The notes below the pieces were generated by a model, which saw only the letters and a list, made by a program, of their open reading frames with translations, was not told where the DNA came from and ran no database searches. 64,000 nucleotides of DNA from Tragulus kanchil (taxonomy: Eukaryota; Chordata; Mammalia; Artiodactyla; Tragulidae), in assembly GCA_022376925.1 (NCBI GenBank), contig JAIOJX010000025.1:138467301-138531300 (forward strand), read 5' to 3'. Shown here piece after piece: positions 53,537 to 64,000 of this stretch. How positions within the stretch are numbered: position 1 is the first letter of the stretch; every line of letters begins with the position of its first letter. Both the position numbers and the translations under genes were made by a program.

Positions 53537-53752
53537 TTTTTTTTCTTTTTAGTGTTTTTTTTTTTTGGACACTTCTAATGATCTTTCATTTATTTATCTT
53601 TGTTCTTTGGTCTGTGTGGGCCTTGGCTTGGTAGTTGGACACATCGGTCCAGCCGCTCAGCAGCACATAGGATCTTCCCAGGCCAGGGATCAAACCAGCA
53701 CCCCTTGCACTGCAAGGTGGTGTCCTTACCCACTGGACCACCAGGGAAGCCC
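53537..53752 (-). mobile_element. tRNA-derived SINE with internal deletion
   Basis: Reverse SINE with a T tail at 53557-53568 and head ccaccagggaagcccc. About 60 bp are missing near 53625. Flanked by tgaggttt on both sides. Confidence 0.85.
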
Positions 53753-53766
53753 CTGAGGTTTGTTCT

Positions 53767-55950
53767 AAAGTTAATCTTGGGAAATTAATTAACTGCCACA
53801 GTCAATAATAAAATAATCATAAAAATAAACTTTTGAATTTTATTTAAAATTTAAAAATATTTCCAGGAACATTAATTAATTCTGGAAATGAGGATGAGGG
53901 AAATTTTGTTTTATAATTGAAACATCACCAAACACTAAGACTTAAAAGCAGGCTTCTGTGTTATAATTCCTCCTCCAAAGAAAGATTGATGTTCCTAGAA
54001 TTTAGATTTTTTTTTTTTTCCATAGTCAGAGGAATGGTTATTGGTTGGAGAGTTTAGGTAGGTTTTGCTGTTCTTTTACCTTCCTGGTAATACATAAGGC
54101 ATAGATGAAATAGCTTTTCCCAAGTAATTTATGAGAAGGGTGTTATCTGACATCTGGACTTTGATATGTCTTCTAGGATGATGTGTGTGAACTTATGCCA
54201 GGTGATTGCCCATATAATGTGCAGCACAAAGTGCTAGCCTAGTTGGTTTACAAGCAATTCACAAATAGTCAGCTCTGCTAACAGGTTGCCTTGAAGGAGG
54301 CCATTCTGTGCTTGCATGAAGCCCCCCAAGTTCTCCAAGCTGAGACTTTCATACCCTGGGGTCCTACCCCACTCTAATCACTTTCTGCCTCCCCATCCAT
54401 ATGGATCAGTGCAGCAAATGTTTTACACAATGGCTAATACCATTCACGACACTGCGGCATTACAAAGGCCCTCATCAGCCTTCTTGGCTGACCATGTAGA
54501 CTGAGTCACCCATCAGTTAAATATTAATTTGCCTTCAGTTATGGTTAACTATGTTGGTTCCAGCTCACCTGAACCCCATCAAATCCACTTTAATTTTAGA
54601 GAAAGGGATGACTTTTTTCCCTATCAATAAACTCTAACAATCTGAAATTCCCTACTTAGTTTAAAAGCTATATTTGAGGACCCAGGCTGGAGGTAATGAT
54701 GTAATTGTAATTGATATTTTTGGAATTTTACTATGGTCTTTTAGAATATTTCCAATTAGAAAAGTTGGGGTATTTCTACAGTGGGAAGAAAAGCAACTGA
54801 TATAAATTTTACCTCTGAAATAAGTGCAATGTAGCATAAGTTGCTGTTTGACCATTTAAAGTTAATCTTGGGAAATTAATTAACTGCCACAGTCAATAAT
54901 AAAATAATCATAAAAATAAACTTTTGAATTTTATTTAAAATTTAAAAATATTTCCAGGAACATTAATTAATTCTGGAAATGAGGATGAGGGAAATTTTGT
55001 TTTATAATTGAAACATCACCAAACACTAAGACTTAAAAGCAGGCTTCTGTGTTATAATTCCTCCTCCAAAGAAAGATTGATGTTCCTAGAATTTAGATTT
55101 TTTTTTTTTTTTCCATAGTCAGAGGAATGGTTATTGGTTGGAGAGTTTAGGTAGGTTTTACTGTTCTTTTACCTTCCTGGTAATACATAAGGCATAGATG
55201 AAATAGCTTTTCCCAAGTAATTTATGAGAAGGGTGTTATCTGACATCTGGACTTTGATATGTCTTCTAGGATGATATGTGTGAACTTATGCCAGGTGATT
55301 GCCCATATAATGTGCAGCACAAAGTGCTAGCCTAGTTGGTTTACAAGCAATTCACAAATAGTCAGCTCTGCTAACAGGTTGCCTTGAAGGAGGCCATTCT
55401 GTGCTTGCATGAAGCCCCCCAAGTTCTCCAAGCTGAGACTTTCATACCCTGGGGTCCTACCCCACTCTAATCACTTTCTGCCTCCCCATCCATATGGATC
55501 AGTGCAGCAAATGTTTTACACAATGGCTAATACCATTCACGACACTGCGGCATTACAAAGGCCCTCATCAGCCTTCTTGGCTGACCATGTAGACTGAGTC
55601 ACCCATCAGTTAAATATTAATTTGCCTTCAGTTATGGTTAACTATGTTGGTTCCAGCTCACCTGAACCCCATCAAATCCACTTTAATTTTAGAGAAAGGG
55701 ATGACTTTTTTCCCTATCAATAAACTCTAACAATCTGAAATTCCCTACTTAGTTTAAAAGCTATATTTGAGGACCCAGGCTGGAGGTAATGATGTAATCG
55801 TAATTGATATTTTTGGAATTTTACTATGGTCTTTTAGAATATTTCCAATTAGAAAAGTTGGGGTATTTCTACAGTGGGAAGAAAAGCAACTGATATAAAT
55901 TTTACCTCTGAAATAAGTGCAATGTAGCATAAGTTGCTGTTTGACCATTT
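53767..55950 (+). repeat. Duplication D17 (53767-54857 and 54858-55950)
   Basis: Offset 1091-1093, differing by a T-run length change and very few substitutions. No gene recognised in the unit. Confidence 0.95.
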
Positions 55951-56130
55951 ACTATGATGCCATCAGGCCTAGAAATTAGATGACACTATTTTGAGCCTTG
56001 GACAGATATTTATTTCATCAGACAATGCCAACGATCAGTTATACAATAATGCAGTTATGTTTGTGGTACCTTACAGAATGTTTTTAGTTTCAGTTTTTAA
56101 ATTGACTCACTTTATATAAAGTCAATCCTT

Positions 56131-56352
56131 TCAAAAAAAATATATATATATATTTGTTTATTTATTTTTGGCTGTGCTGGGTCTTGGTTGTGGTACGTGG
56201 GATCTCTTGTGTCGCAGGCTTCTCTCTGGTTGTGGTAAGGGAGCTTAGTTGCCCCGTGGCATGTGGGATCTTAGTTCCCTGACCAGGGATCCCACTCAAG
56301 TCCCCTGCTTTGGAAGGTAGATTCTTAACCACTGGACCCCCAGGGAAGTCCC
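56131..56352 (-). mobile_element. tRNA-derived SINE with target-site duplication
   Basis: (AT)n-containing tail, body gtgctgggtcttggttgtgg, head ccagggaagtccc. Flanked by ataaagtcaatcctt (56116-56130) and ataaagtcaattctt (56353-56367). Confidence 0.9.
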
Positions 56353-57259
56353 ATAAAGTCAATTCTTCTAACACTTCCCAAATGTTCTGTAATGGTCTTC
56401 AAAGACTACTGATTATGATTTTTAAATTAGCCGTTGGAGACTTTACTGATGGGAATCAAAAGTAGGTTTTGTGAAAATCTCTGGCCTATACTCCTGAATA
56501 AATAATCACTGAAAACATACATTTTGAAATTGAACCCTTCAATTTTGTTGGGTTTTTTACCATTTTTAAATAATGTGATCTCAAATATACTGCACATTTC
56601 CTTGTCTCTTAAGTAATTTAACTCTTTTTTGAGGACTCCATGCCTAGCACAGTGCTTTATTTGCTATGTTATCAATCTCCTTTCCTTTTATGGGGGATAT
56701 AATATGTTGTTTTAGGGATAAATGAAGTTCAAAGGTGTGTTTGCATCTACACTAAGGATCCCAGACTGTTATCTTTTTGAAATTGTTTGTGTATTATCCA
56801 CTCCTGAAATCAATCCCTTTTAGAGAAAGGGATGACTTTTCCCTATCAATAAACTCTAACAATCTGAAATTCCCTACTTAGTTTAAAAGCTATATTTGAG
56901 GACCCAGGCTGGAGGTAATGATGTAATTGTAATTGATATTTTTGGAATTTTACTATGGTCTTTTAGAATATTTCCAATTAGAAAAGTTGGGGTATTTCTA
57001 CAGTGGGAAGAAAAGCAACTGATATAAATTTTACCTCTGAAATAAGTGCAATGTAGCATAAGTTGCTGTTTGACCATTTACTATGATGCCATCAGGCCTA
57101 GAAATTAGATGACACTATTTTGAGCCTTGGACAGACATTTATTTCATCAGACAATGCCAACGATCAGTTATACAATAATGCAGTTATGTTTGTGGTACCT
57201 TACAGAATGTTTTTAGTTTCAGTTTTTAAATTGACTCACTTTATATAAAGTCAATCCTT

Positions 57260-57481
57260 TCAAAAAATATATATATATATATTTGTTTATTTATTTTTGG
57301 CTGTGCTGGGTCTTAGTTGTGGTACGTGGGATCTCTTGTGTCGCAGGCTTCTCTCTGGTTGTGGTAAGGGAGCTTAGTTGCCCCGTGGCATGTGGGATCT
57401 TAGTTCCCTGACCAGGGATCCCACTCAAGTCCCCTGCTTTGGAAGGTAGATTCTTAACCACTGGACCCCCAGGGAAGTCCC
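57260..57481 (-). mobile_element. tRNA-derived SINE (D18 second copy)
   Basis: Copy of 56131-56352 including both target-site repeats (57245-57259 and 57482-57496). The (AT)n tail length differs slightly. Confidence 0.9.
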
Positions 57482-58234
57482 ATAAAGTCAATTCTTCTAA
57501 CACTTCCCAAATGTTCTGTAATGGTCTTCAAAGACTACTGATTATGATTTTTAAATTAGCCGTTGGAGACTTTACTGATGGGAATCAAAAGTAGGTTTTG
57601 TGAAAATCTCTGGCCTATACTCCTGAATAAATAATCACTGAAAACATACATTTTGAAATTGAACCCTTCAATTTTGTTGGGTTTTTTACCATTTTTAAAT
57701 AATGTGATCTCAAATATACTGCACATTTCTTTGTCTCTTAAGTAATTTAACTCTTTTTTGAGGACTCCATGCCTAGCACAGTGCTTTATTTGCTATGTTA
57801 TCAATCTCCTTTCCTTTTATGGGGGATATAATATGTTGTTTTAGGGATAAATGAAGTTCAAAGGTGTGTTTGCATCTACACTAAGGATCCCAGACTGTTA
57901 TCTTTTTGAAATTGGTTTGTGTAATTATATTATTTCTGCTTCCTCACTCTCTCTCACCACTGCTTAGGGGAAAATAGCTCAAACCACTTCTTCCTCACAT
58001 CAGATTTTCTGCAAACTCTTAGTAAGGCCAGAACTGCAGACCACCAGAGGAGATGAGATGACTGCCCTGAACACCATTAGCCTTTATTTCAATACGCATA
58101 TCTCTCTGTGGATCTCTGACCAGCAGAGATCTGGGGGCTTGACACTCGGTTGAGGGCTCATATCTGTGTGTTCTCAGCATTCATCTCTCCTTTCCTCCCA
58201 AAGCTCCTGACTCCAACTTCCAGGATACGTTTTT

Positions 58235-58375
58235 CATAACATGGACAAGTAATTTCATCTCTCTGGGGTCAGATTTCTCATCCACAAAACAGGGATGTTG
58301 GTAGTATCTACCTCCCAGGTAGTTTTGAGTATAAGTGAGGTTATATCTGTAAAGTTCTTAGAGCAGTCATACATA
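58235..58375 (+). mobile_element. MIR SINE, 3' half
   Basis: catggacaagtaatttcatc, tctcatccacaaaacaggg and gtaaagttcttagagcagtc match the MIR core and 3' part. Confidence 0.65.
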
Positions 58376-58619
58376 AGTCACGATATATGTATAAAAAAAA
58401 AAAAAGATATGTGTGTGCTTTGTCACTCCGTCACATCTGACTCTTTGTGACCTATTGGATGATAGCCCACCAGGCTCTCCTCTGTCCATGGGATTCTCCA
58501 GGCAAGAATACTGGAGTGGGTTGCCATTCCCTTCTCCGGGGGATCTTCCAGACCCAAGGTTCCAACCACGCTCCCATGTCTCTGTCTTGTAGGCAGATTC
58601 TTCTTTACCTTGCTGAGCC
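58376..58619 (-). mobile_element. Bov-tA SINE with target-site duplication, inserted in a MIR end
   Basis: Flanked by agcagtcatacata (58362-58375 and 58620-58633). Reverse Bov-tA body with caagaatactggagtgggtt and ggcagattcttctttacc. Confidence 0.9.
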
Positions 58620-58639
58620 AGCAGTCATACATAGTAAGG

Positions 58640-58640
<1 letters not shown>

Positions 58641-58665
<25 letters not shown>
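58641..58665 (+). repeat. T25 homopolymer
   Basis: Uninterrupted T run just beyond the Bov-tA insertion. Confidence 0.95.
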
Positions 58666-58672
<7 letters not shown>

Positions 58673-59126
58673 CTGACCTCTGGAGAAACGACTTTTGAAG
58701 CTTTTGAAAGGAAGGCTCTGCCAAGATGCTTCTCCTAGCAGAGGCTGATTTACACTGTCTATTCTTGGGTAGGAATGGAGTAATTTAGAGGAATTGGTAT
58801 CTGAAGGAGCAGAACTGAAAGGTATTACCTAAAATATCTGTAGAAAGTGCTGGCAGTGAGCCTGGGTCCTGACTGAATCCAGTAATACATGGAAAGATGT
58901 TCATAACAGCTCCGCTGGGGCTCTTCATGGTACGTCTTAAAAGGAGACGAGAGGAATAAACTGGAAATATATGGGAATGGAGGGAATTGGGGGCAAAGCT
59001 TATGCCAAGAGTTAGCAATTATCGTATTACCTAATAAAGGCTGAAAGGGAGTGATTCTCAGGGAAGATGATATATATTGTATAAGTTATATGTGTATATA
59101 TGTGCTATGTATTTATTTATATGCTA

Positions 59127-59159
<33 letters not shown>

Positions 59160-59181
59160 TTTGTTGTTGTTGTTGTTGTTG
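59127..59181 (+). repeat. (GT)n then (TTG)n microsatellites
   Basis: About 13 GT units (59127-59153), then seven TTG units (59161-59181), separated by atatatt. Confidence 0.95.
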
Positions 59182-59269
59182 TTTTTTAACCACCTGACAA
59201 GTATTTTTCTCAGTACCTTCCATAGAATGGGACTCTGGGTATCTGCTTTGTTAAAGAAAGCAGGCACCT

Positions 59270-59480
59270 GCTTCGTGTGGCATGGGATGCCCTGCGGGCC
59301 AGCCTGAAGCTTGGAAGGGCTGCGGGGTGCCCGCAGGTGCTTGCTGCGCCCTGCCCGGGGCGCCTCGCCCACGGCGGCTGTGCGGACCCGCTGCCCGAGG
59401 ACGGCGCTGGCCGGGGGCCTGGTGGCTCTTGGCTCCGACTGCCGCCCTTTGCCCCGGCTCACAGCCGGGTCGTAATTCGC
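59270..59480. promoter_or_regulatory. CpG-rich block upstream of the CRACD-like exon
   Basis: About 210 bp with many CG dinucleotides and high GC, in a window that is otherwise AT-rich and CpG-poor. It ends about 60 bp before the exon acceptor. It could be a small CpG island with an alternative promoter or first exon, or only a GC-rich exon flank. No TATA box or clear first-exon donor is identifiable. The open frames across it on both strands look like GC-driven chance ORFs. Confidence 0.4.
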
Positions 59481-59538
59481 TCTAGGCTCAGAGGTGCAGC
59501 CCTGTCAAACTGCAGCGTGTTTATCTTGTAATCCACAG

Positions 59539-59710
59539 ACAAGAAGAAGGGAGGCAAATTTCAGCCTTTTAAGAAGTTGTTTGGCAAAAGGAAAAAGAAA
59601 GGCACGTCCGTGTCCCGGGAGGCGTCTGGGGGACTCAAGTGTCGCTCTCCCCCGAGGGTCAGCAATGGGACCTTCTCTTCGGACGAGGAGACTCTGGAGG
59701 AGAGCCTGAG
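59539..59710 (+). CDS. CRACD: Internal coding exon, CRACD (KIAA1211)-family N-terminal region
   Basis: A 172-bp exon preceded by a pyrimidine-containing tract ending in cacag and followed by a gtaatc donor. In the frame that starts with two bases of a split codon it encodes 56 complete codons with no stop and ends with two bases of a split Arg/Ser codon. The peptide starts with the very basic stretch KKKGGKFQPFKKLFGKRKKK, continues through a Ser-rich linker and ends in an acidic stretch (SSDEETLEES). A basic KFxxFKKxFGKKKKK-like block followed by an acidic DSEEE-like block is what I recall of the N-termini of CRACD, CRACDL and KIAA1210. CRACD inhibits F-actin capping protein in the cytoplasm. 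CRACD seems the best fit from the wording of the acidic end, but CRACDL is possible. No other exon of the gene is recognised, so the flanks are probably intron. The exon is single-copy and lies outside the artefact-like duplications. Confidence 0.55.
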
Positions 59711-60194
59711 GTAATCACTCGCACTTCTTCCCCACTCTGCCCCTACCCAGACCTTCGGCGGAGTTCCAGGTGGGGAGTGGGGTGTCAGAGGAGGCAGAGC
59801 CACCTGGGCATGGGTTCCATCTCCAATGGGAAGGTGCAGGATCAGGGTGCGTGGGGCGCTTTACCCTGAGACAGGCGCCTGGGGGAGCTGGCACACTGAT
59901 CTGCCCTCATTTGTTGGGAGAACACAGAAATCCGCGCCCTCCTCTTTCCACACTTCCTGGAGGAGGAAGGCGGCAGCTCACTGCCTTGGCTCAACCAGCT
60001 TCCTTGGATTGAAGGAGACAGTGTGGCCCGTCCAACTGCCTGGCAAGGAGAAAGGGTGCTGGTTCCTTATATTAGGGTTCACACCAAGTTCAGGATGCAG
60101 ACTGCTGGGGCACAAGGTGTCGATCTTCATACCGCTGGCCATCTCTAGCATCTTAAAAAGCTGCCTACCATGAGCCTTCAATTTCTGCTCCATG

Positions 60195-60342
60195 TTCTCT
60201 CTCTCTCCACCCCTCCCCTCTCCTCTGCTCTCCCACTCTCCCTTGCCCTCCCGTCTCCTTCCTCTCCCTCTCCTCCTCCTCCTTTCTCTCCCTGCCTCTA
60301 CTCTCTCCTCTTCTCTCTCTCTCTCTCTCTCCTCCTCCTAGA
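60195..60342 (+). repeat. Polypyrimidine (CT/CTCC) tract
   Basis: About 150 bp almost purely C and T on the plus strand, including (TC)n at 60306-60330. D19 repeats it at about 61287-61432 with small length changes. Confidence 0.9.
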
Positions 60343-61286
60343 GCACAGGCACGAAGTCTGCCTGTGACAGCGTCAAGTCCTTAGATAAGCAAGGTCAGGA
60401 GGTACTTTCTCACCTGAGTGCTTGGAACTGAAGTCAGAGATGGTTAAGCTGTGCTCCTGACAACTCTGCCGTCAGCTCCCCAAGAAGCTCTTTCCACCAC
60501 CCGCTCTGGTGTGTTTACCCTTGCGCGTTGCCCCAACATCGGGAGCCTGGCTCCGGCAAAGAGCTTGTCGCCTTCGGTGGACGTGATTGATTGGCTTGTC
60601 TGTCTCGCTCACTCAGCTGCCAGTTCCCTGAAGTCAGGAACTAGATTTTATGCAGCCTCATCTTAGGCTTTTGAAAAGTGTTTCCCATGAATGCCTGGCA
60701 AGGCATTAAGTTGCCCTAGTACATGTTGATGGCATAGATGATGTAATCTGCGGTATTCTTACTGTGTTTCAAGGACAAAGACAAAAACGTCCTCGGTGGT
60801 CTGTCTGCAAGTGTCGTGTCAGTTGCAGTTGAGCCCTGGTTACAGAATCCTGCACACGAACCTTTACGGGGCCCATGACAGCATGTGTTAGTTCTAAGTG
60901 ATGCCAGCTCTTTTCCTTCACAGGCATGCATTTGTCTTCCATTGTCTTTACTACGGAAACCATTGAATTTAATGACGGGAACGATTTTGCTGGAAAGCAG
61001 AAACCCGCTAGCAGGGGCTAACAAAAGCTGGAATGTCAGTACCGGAACACAGCGCTCCCCAGGAGGAGCAGTCACTGCCTTGGCTCAACCAGCTTCCTTG
61101 GATTGAAGGAGACAGTGTGGCCCGTCCAACTGCCTGGCAAGGAGAAAGGGTGCTGGTTCCTTATATTAGGGTTCACACCAAGTTCAGGATGCAGACTGCT
61201 GGGGCACAAGGTGTCGATCTTCATACCGCTGGCCATCTCTAGCATCTTAAAAAGCTGCCTACCATGAGCCTTCAATTTCTGCTCCA

Positions 61287-61432
61287 TGTTCTCTCTCTCC
61301 ACCCGTCCCCCCTCCTCTGCTCTCCCACTCTCCCTTGCCCTCCCGTCTCCTTCCTCTCCCTCTCCTCCTCCTCCTTTCTCTCCCTGCCTCTACTCTCTCC
61401 TCTTCTCTCTCTCTCTCTCTCTCCTCCTCCTA
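61287..61432 (+). repeat. Polypyrimidine tract (D19 second copy)
   Basis: Second copy of the CT-rich tract, lacking a few bases at its start (ctctctccaccc against ctctctctccaccc). Confidence 0.9.
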
Positions 61433-62532
61433 GAGCACAGGCACGAAGTCTGCCTGTGACAGCGTCAAGTCCTTAGATAAGCAAGGTCAGGAGGTACTTT
61501 CTCACCTGAGTGCTTGGAACTGAAGTCAGAGATGGTTAAGCTGTGCTCCTGACAACTCTGCCGTCAGCTCCCCAAGAAGCTCTTTCCACCACCCGCTCTG
61601 GTGTGTTTACCCGCGCGTTGCCCCAACATCGGGAGCCTGGCTCCGGCAAAGAGCTTGTCGCCCGGTGGACGTGATTGATTGGCTTGTCTGTCTCGCTCAC
61701 TCAGCTGCCATTTCCCCTGAAGTCAGGAACTAGATTTTATGCAGCCTCATCTTAGGCTTTTGAAAAGTGTTTCCCATGAATGCCTGGCAAGGCATTAAGT
61801 TGCCCTAGTACATGTTGATGGCATAGATGATGTAATCTGCGGTATTCTTACTGTGTTTCAAGGACAAAGACAAAAACGTCCTCGGTGGTCTGTCTGCAAG
61901 TGTCGTGTCAGTTGCAGTTGAGCCCTGGTTACAGAATCCTGCACACGAACCTTTACGGGGCCCATGACAGCATGTGTTAGTTCTAAGTGATGCCAGCTCT
62001 TTTCCTTCACAGGCATGCATTTGTCTTCCATTGTCTTTACTAAGGAAACCATTGAATTTAATGACGGGAACGATTTTGCTGAAAGCAGAAACAGCTAGCA
62101 CCGAACTAACCCAGTTGCTGGAATGTCAGTACTGAGGTAGAACTGAGTATTGTTCAGCATGAAATCAGGTTTGATTTTGCTTCGGCTTCTTCCCTTGCAA
62201 AATAAGAACGTGAATGTTTTTGCTTCATAGCATCAGAATGAGGTACAGATACCAAAATCTAACCAAGTAGCGATTTAATGCAAAGTCTGAGATCAGGTCT
62301 GGAAAGTTCTCCTTTGGAAGGACTGTCCCATAAAAACACTTGACTTGGTCAAGTCTCTGATTTCTTACTGAATTATATTAGACTCTTAGAAGACCCTAGA
62401 CCGTGGTCCTCTTCCCACATACGTGGCATTCCAATGACTCCTTGATGTTTTCCTTAAGGTTTTAAGTTTTATACAGCCTTGGGAAAATCTCTATATAGAT
62501 ATAACAGCTACATTTCCATTAAATATAAGTAA

Positions 62533-62746
62533 TGTTGCTGCTTAGTTACTTCAGTTGTGTCCAACTCTGTGCAACCCCATGGACTGCAGCCCGTCAGGCT
62601 CCTCCATCCATGGAATTCTCCAGGCAAGAACACTGGAATGGGTTGCCATGCCCTTCTCCAGAAGAGGGATCTTCTCAACCCAGGGATGGAACCTGAGTGT
62701 CCTGCGTTGCAGGCAGATTCCTCCCCACTAAGCCATCAGGGAAGCC
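62533..62746 (-). mobile_element. Bov-tA SINE
   Basis: Reverse Bov-tA: tcagttgtgtccaactctgt ... ggaatgggttgccatgcc ... ccatcagggaagccc. Confidence 0.9.
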
Positions 62747-62756
62747 CTATATATAT

Positions 62757-62762
62757 GCGTGC

Positions 62763-62804
<42 letters not shown>
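62757..62804 (+). repeat. (GT)n-(AT)n microsatellite
   Basis: gcgtgtgtgtg followed by about 16 AT units, between two BovA-related SINE pieces. Confidence 0.95.
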
Positions 62805-62805
<1 letters not shown>

Positions 62806-62807
<2 letters not shown>

Positions 62808-62875
62808 CAATCCCATGGACTGTAGCTCGCCGGGCTTCTCCATCCATGGTATTTTCCAGGCAAGAATAAGTAGCA
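62806..62875 (-). mobile_element. BovA fragment
   Basis: Reverse BovA piece: atcccatggactgtagctcg, attttccaggcaagaata. It is separated from the preceding SINE by the (AT)n run. Confidence 0.75.
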
Positions 62876-63081
62876 TTGCCTGTTCATATAAATTAACCTA
62901 TATTTATGAGCAGCTATATTTTAATTATTTAGCACTTGTTTGTATAATACAGGAAACTAGAAGGGTAAAGTTTGGGCAATGAGTTTAAAATGGCTCTTTA
63001 AATATTTTTAAAATTAAAAAAATAGAAAAATAGTTGTTTAAAATATATATTCCCTTTTTTTCGCAGAAATTTCTTTTAAAA

Positions 63082-63363
63082 TAATTATGTGTATATTTAT
63101 GGCTGCACTGGATCTTCACCGCTGCGGACAAGCTTTTTGTAGTTGTGGCGAGTGGGGGCTACCCTTTGTTGTCGTACATGGGCTTCTCTTTGCGGTGACT
63201 TCTCTTGTCATGGAGCACAGGCTCTAGGCATTGAGGCTTCGGTCGTGGTGGCACATGGACTTAGTTGCTCTGAGGCATGTAGAGTCTTGCTGGACCAGGG
63301 ATCAAGCTCACGTCCCTTGCATTGGCAGGCAGATTCTTATCCACTGTCCCACTGGGGAAGTCC
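63082..63363 (-). mobile_element. tRNA-derived SINE, older long form
   Basis: Reverse SINE: tatttatggctgcactgg ... gagcacaggctctaggc ... actggggaagtcc. Possible target-site similarity between flanking ttttaaaataatt and ctaaaaatttt, not convincing. Confidence 0.8.
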
Positions 63364-64000
63364 TAAAAATTTTCCAATTGAAAAACACTTCCACCCATGA
63401 AGTAAATATTACATGTATCGCTTACAGTATAGGTGAACTTCCAAGTATTTGTCTTGTATAGAGATGGAGAAAATGAAAAATGTTGCTTCCAACAATTCTT
63501 ATTTTCAGTTCACTGCTCAACGAACAGATATGTTACTTCACATTGTGTAGGAGTCAAAAAACATTCTGTGGTGCATTTTATCTGCTCATCTCCCAAATGG
63601 GCAATGGCTACTAACATACAAAACTCAAAATTCTGTGAACATGATCTCAAGTGGAGGCTCCAAGGAGGCAGACTGTAGCCTAACGTGAAGAAGAATTTCC
63701 TAATTACTAGAGCTGATTAAAAATGGACAGGCTGGGTGTGTACCAGAGGGACTGGGACTGCTGAAGGGCAATTTCTGCATTGGGTGGAAATTTAAAGGAG
63801 ATGAACTTTAACATGCTGTCTAACTCCAAGAATCTGTAATTCTAGAAATGTCTCCATGGCCAGAAATAGCTTATTATTGATCTGCTCCTTCTGCCTGAAA
63901 TTTCTCATTTCCTTTGGGTTTTAAAGCATTCTGTTCTTTCTCTAGGTTAGAAGCCTTTATGTCTTCTAAGCTGCTTCTCTTAAATTATACATGCCTGTGG
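63364..64000. other. Non-coding unique stretch to the window end
   Basis: No duplication, gene or named repeat recognised. Confidence 0.5.

Larger units (their letters stand above)
55687..57928 (+). repeat. Duplication D18 (55687-56797 and 56818-57928)
   Basis: Offset 1131 falling to 1129, with 20 bp of unmatched filler (56798-56817). It overlaps D17, so about 263 bp are present three times (54594-54857, 55687-55950, 56818-57079). Each copy holds one SINE with its target-site duplication. Confidence 0.94.
59978..62132 (+). repeat. Duplication D19 (59978-61042 and 61072-62132)
   Basis: Offset 1094 at first. The end of copy 1 (60990-61071) is scrambled relative to 62085-62132, and the start of copy 2 repeats a corrupted form of 59958-59977. 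It contains the long polypyrimidine tract. It lies directly downstream of the CRACD-like exon, in presumed intron. Confidence 0.94.

Noticed and set aside
59277..60173. Several plus-strand frames through the GC-rich block and past the exon
   Set aside because: They read in other frames than the exon or run into the intron after the gtaatc donor. GC-rich sequence is poor in stops by chance.
62557..62982. 141-codon plus-strand frame
   Set aside because: It translates antisense Bov-tA, an (AT)n microsatellite and a BovA fragment.

Overview
This is vertebrate nuclear DNA from a ruminant, most likely a bovid. The evidence is the dense set of ruminant-specific retroposons: Bov-tA SINEs (tRNA-Glu-like head plus BovA body), a second tRNA-derived ruminant SINE type, and a BovB LINE fragment. 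Alongside them are older mammalian repeats (MIR, L1, MER5A-like, ERVL/MLT2). There are no bacterial operons, CRISPR arrays or tRNA/rRNA genes. Nearly all open reading frames are short and lie in repeats. The sequence cannot separate cattle, buffalo, yak, sheep or goat.

Only two gene-related features are well supported. (1) A 172-bp exon at 59539-59710 (+) has good splice sites. Its basic-then-acidic peptide resembles the N-terminal region of CRACD (KIAA1211) family actin regulators, and a CpG-rich block lies just upstream. (2) A processed HMGN2 retrocopy (-) sits inside an older SINE with a 13-bp target-site duplication. It is frameshifted near its C-terminus, and most of it is present twice (37.7-40.06 kb). 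A decayed ERVL-type endogenous retrovirus (RT, RNase H, integrase and dUTPase-like remnants, then an MLT2-like LTR) fills about 43.3-47.8 kb.

The dominant structure is not a gene. Nineteen head-to-tail direct duplications, each with a period of about 1.06-1.18 kb, occur one after another across the window. Junctions are near 765, 3694, 5702, 9675, 13730, 15706, 19635, 21535, 24155, 31443, 34784, 38845, 41832, 43854, 50168, 52215, 54857, 56817 and 61071. Paired copies look about 98-99% or more identical in their interiors. Mismatches, indels and unrelated filler collect next to the junctions. Six segments are present three times, where neighbouring duplications overlap. Distances between junctions cluster near 2.0, 2.6-3.0 and 3.9-4.1 kb. 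The copies cut through SINEs, the HMGN2 retrocopy and the ERV alike. The simplest reading is an assembly in which overlapping tiles of about 2 kb were joined without merging their ~1.1-kb overlaps. That would make about 21 kb (one third) of the window redundant, with a true locus nearer 43 kb. A biological origin would be remarkable but needs independent reads.

Layout: 0-7 kb, Bov-tA SINEs and duplications D1-D3 with MER5A and L1 pieces. 7-13 kb, L1 fragments, one carrying two nested SINEs. 12.6-26 kb, D5-D9 and SINEs. 26-30 kb, BovB with a nested SINE, and a possible LTR. 30-36 kb, D10-D11 and MIRs. 37-40 kb, HMGN2 retrocopy. 40.7-48 kb, D13-D14 and ERVL. 49-58 kb, D15-D18. 58-64 kb, microsatellites, CpG-rich block, CRACD-like exon, D19 and SINEs. 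Stretches not listed separately hold no gene or repeat I can name.
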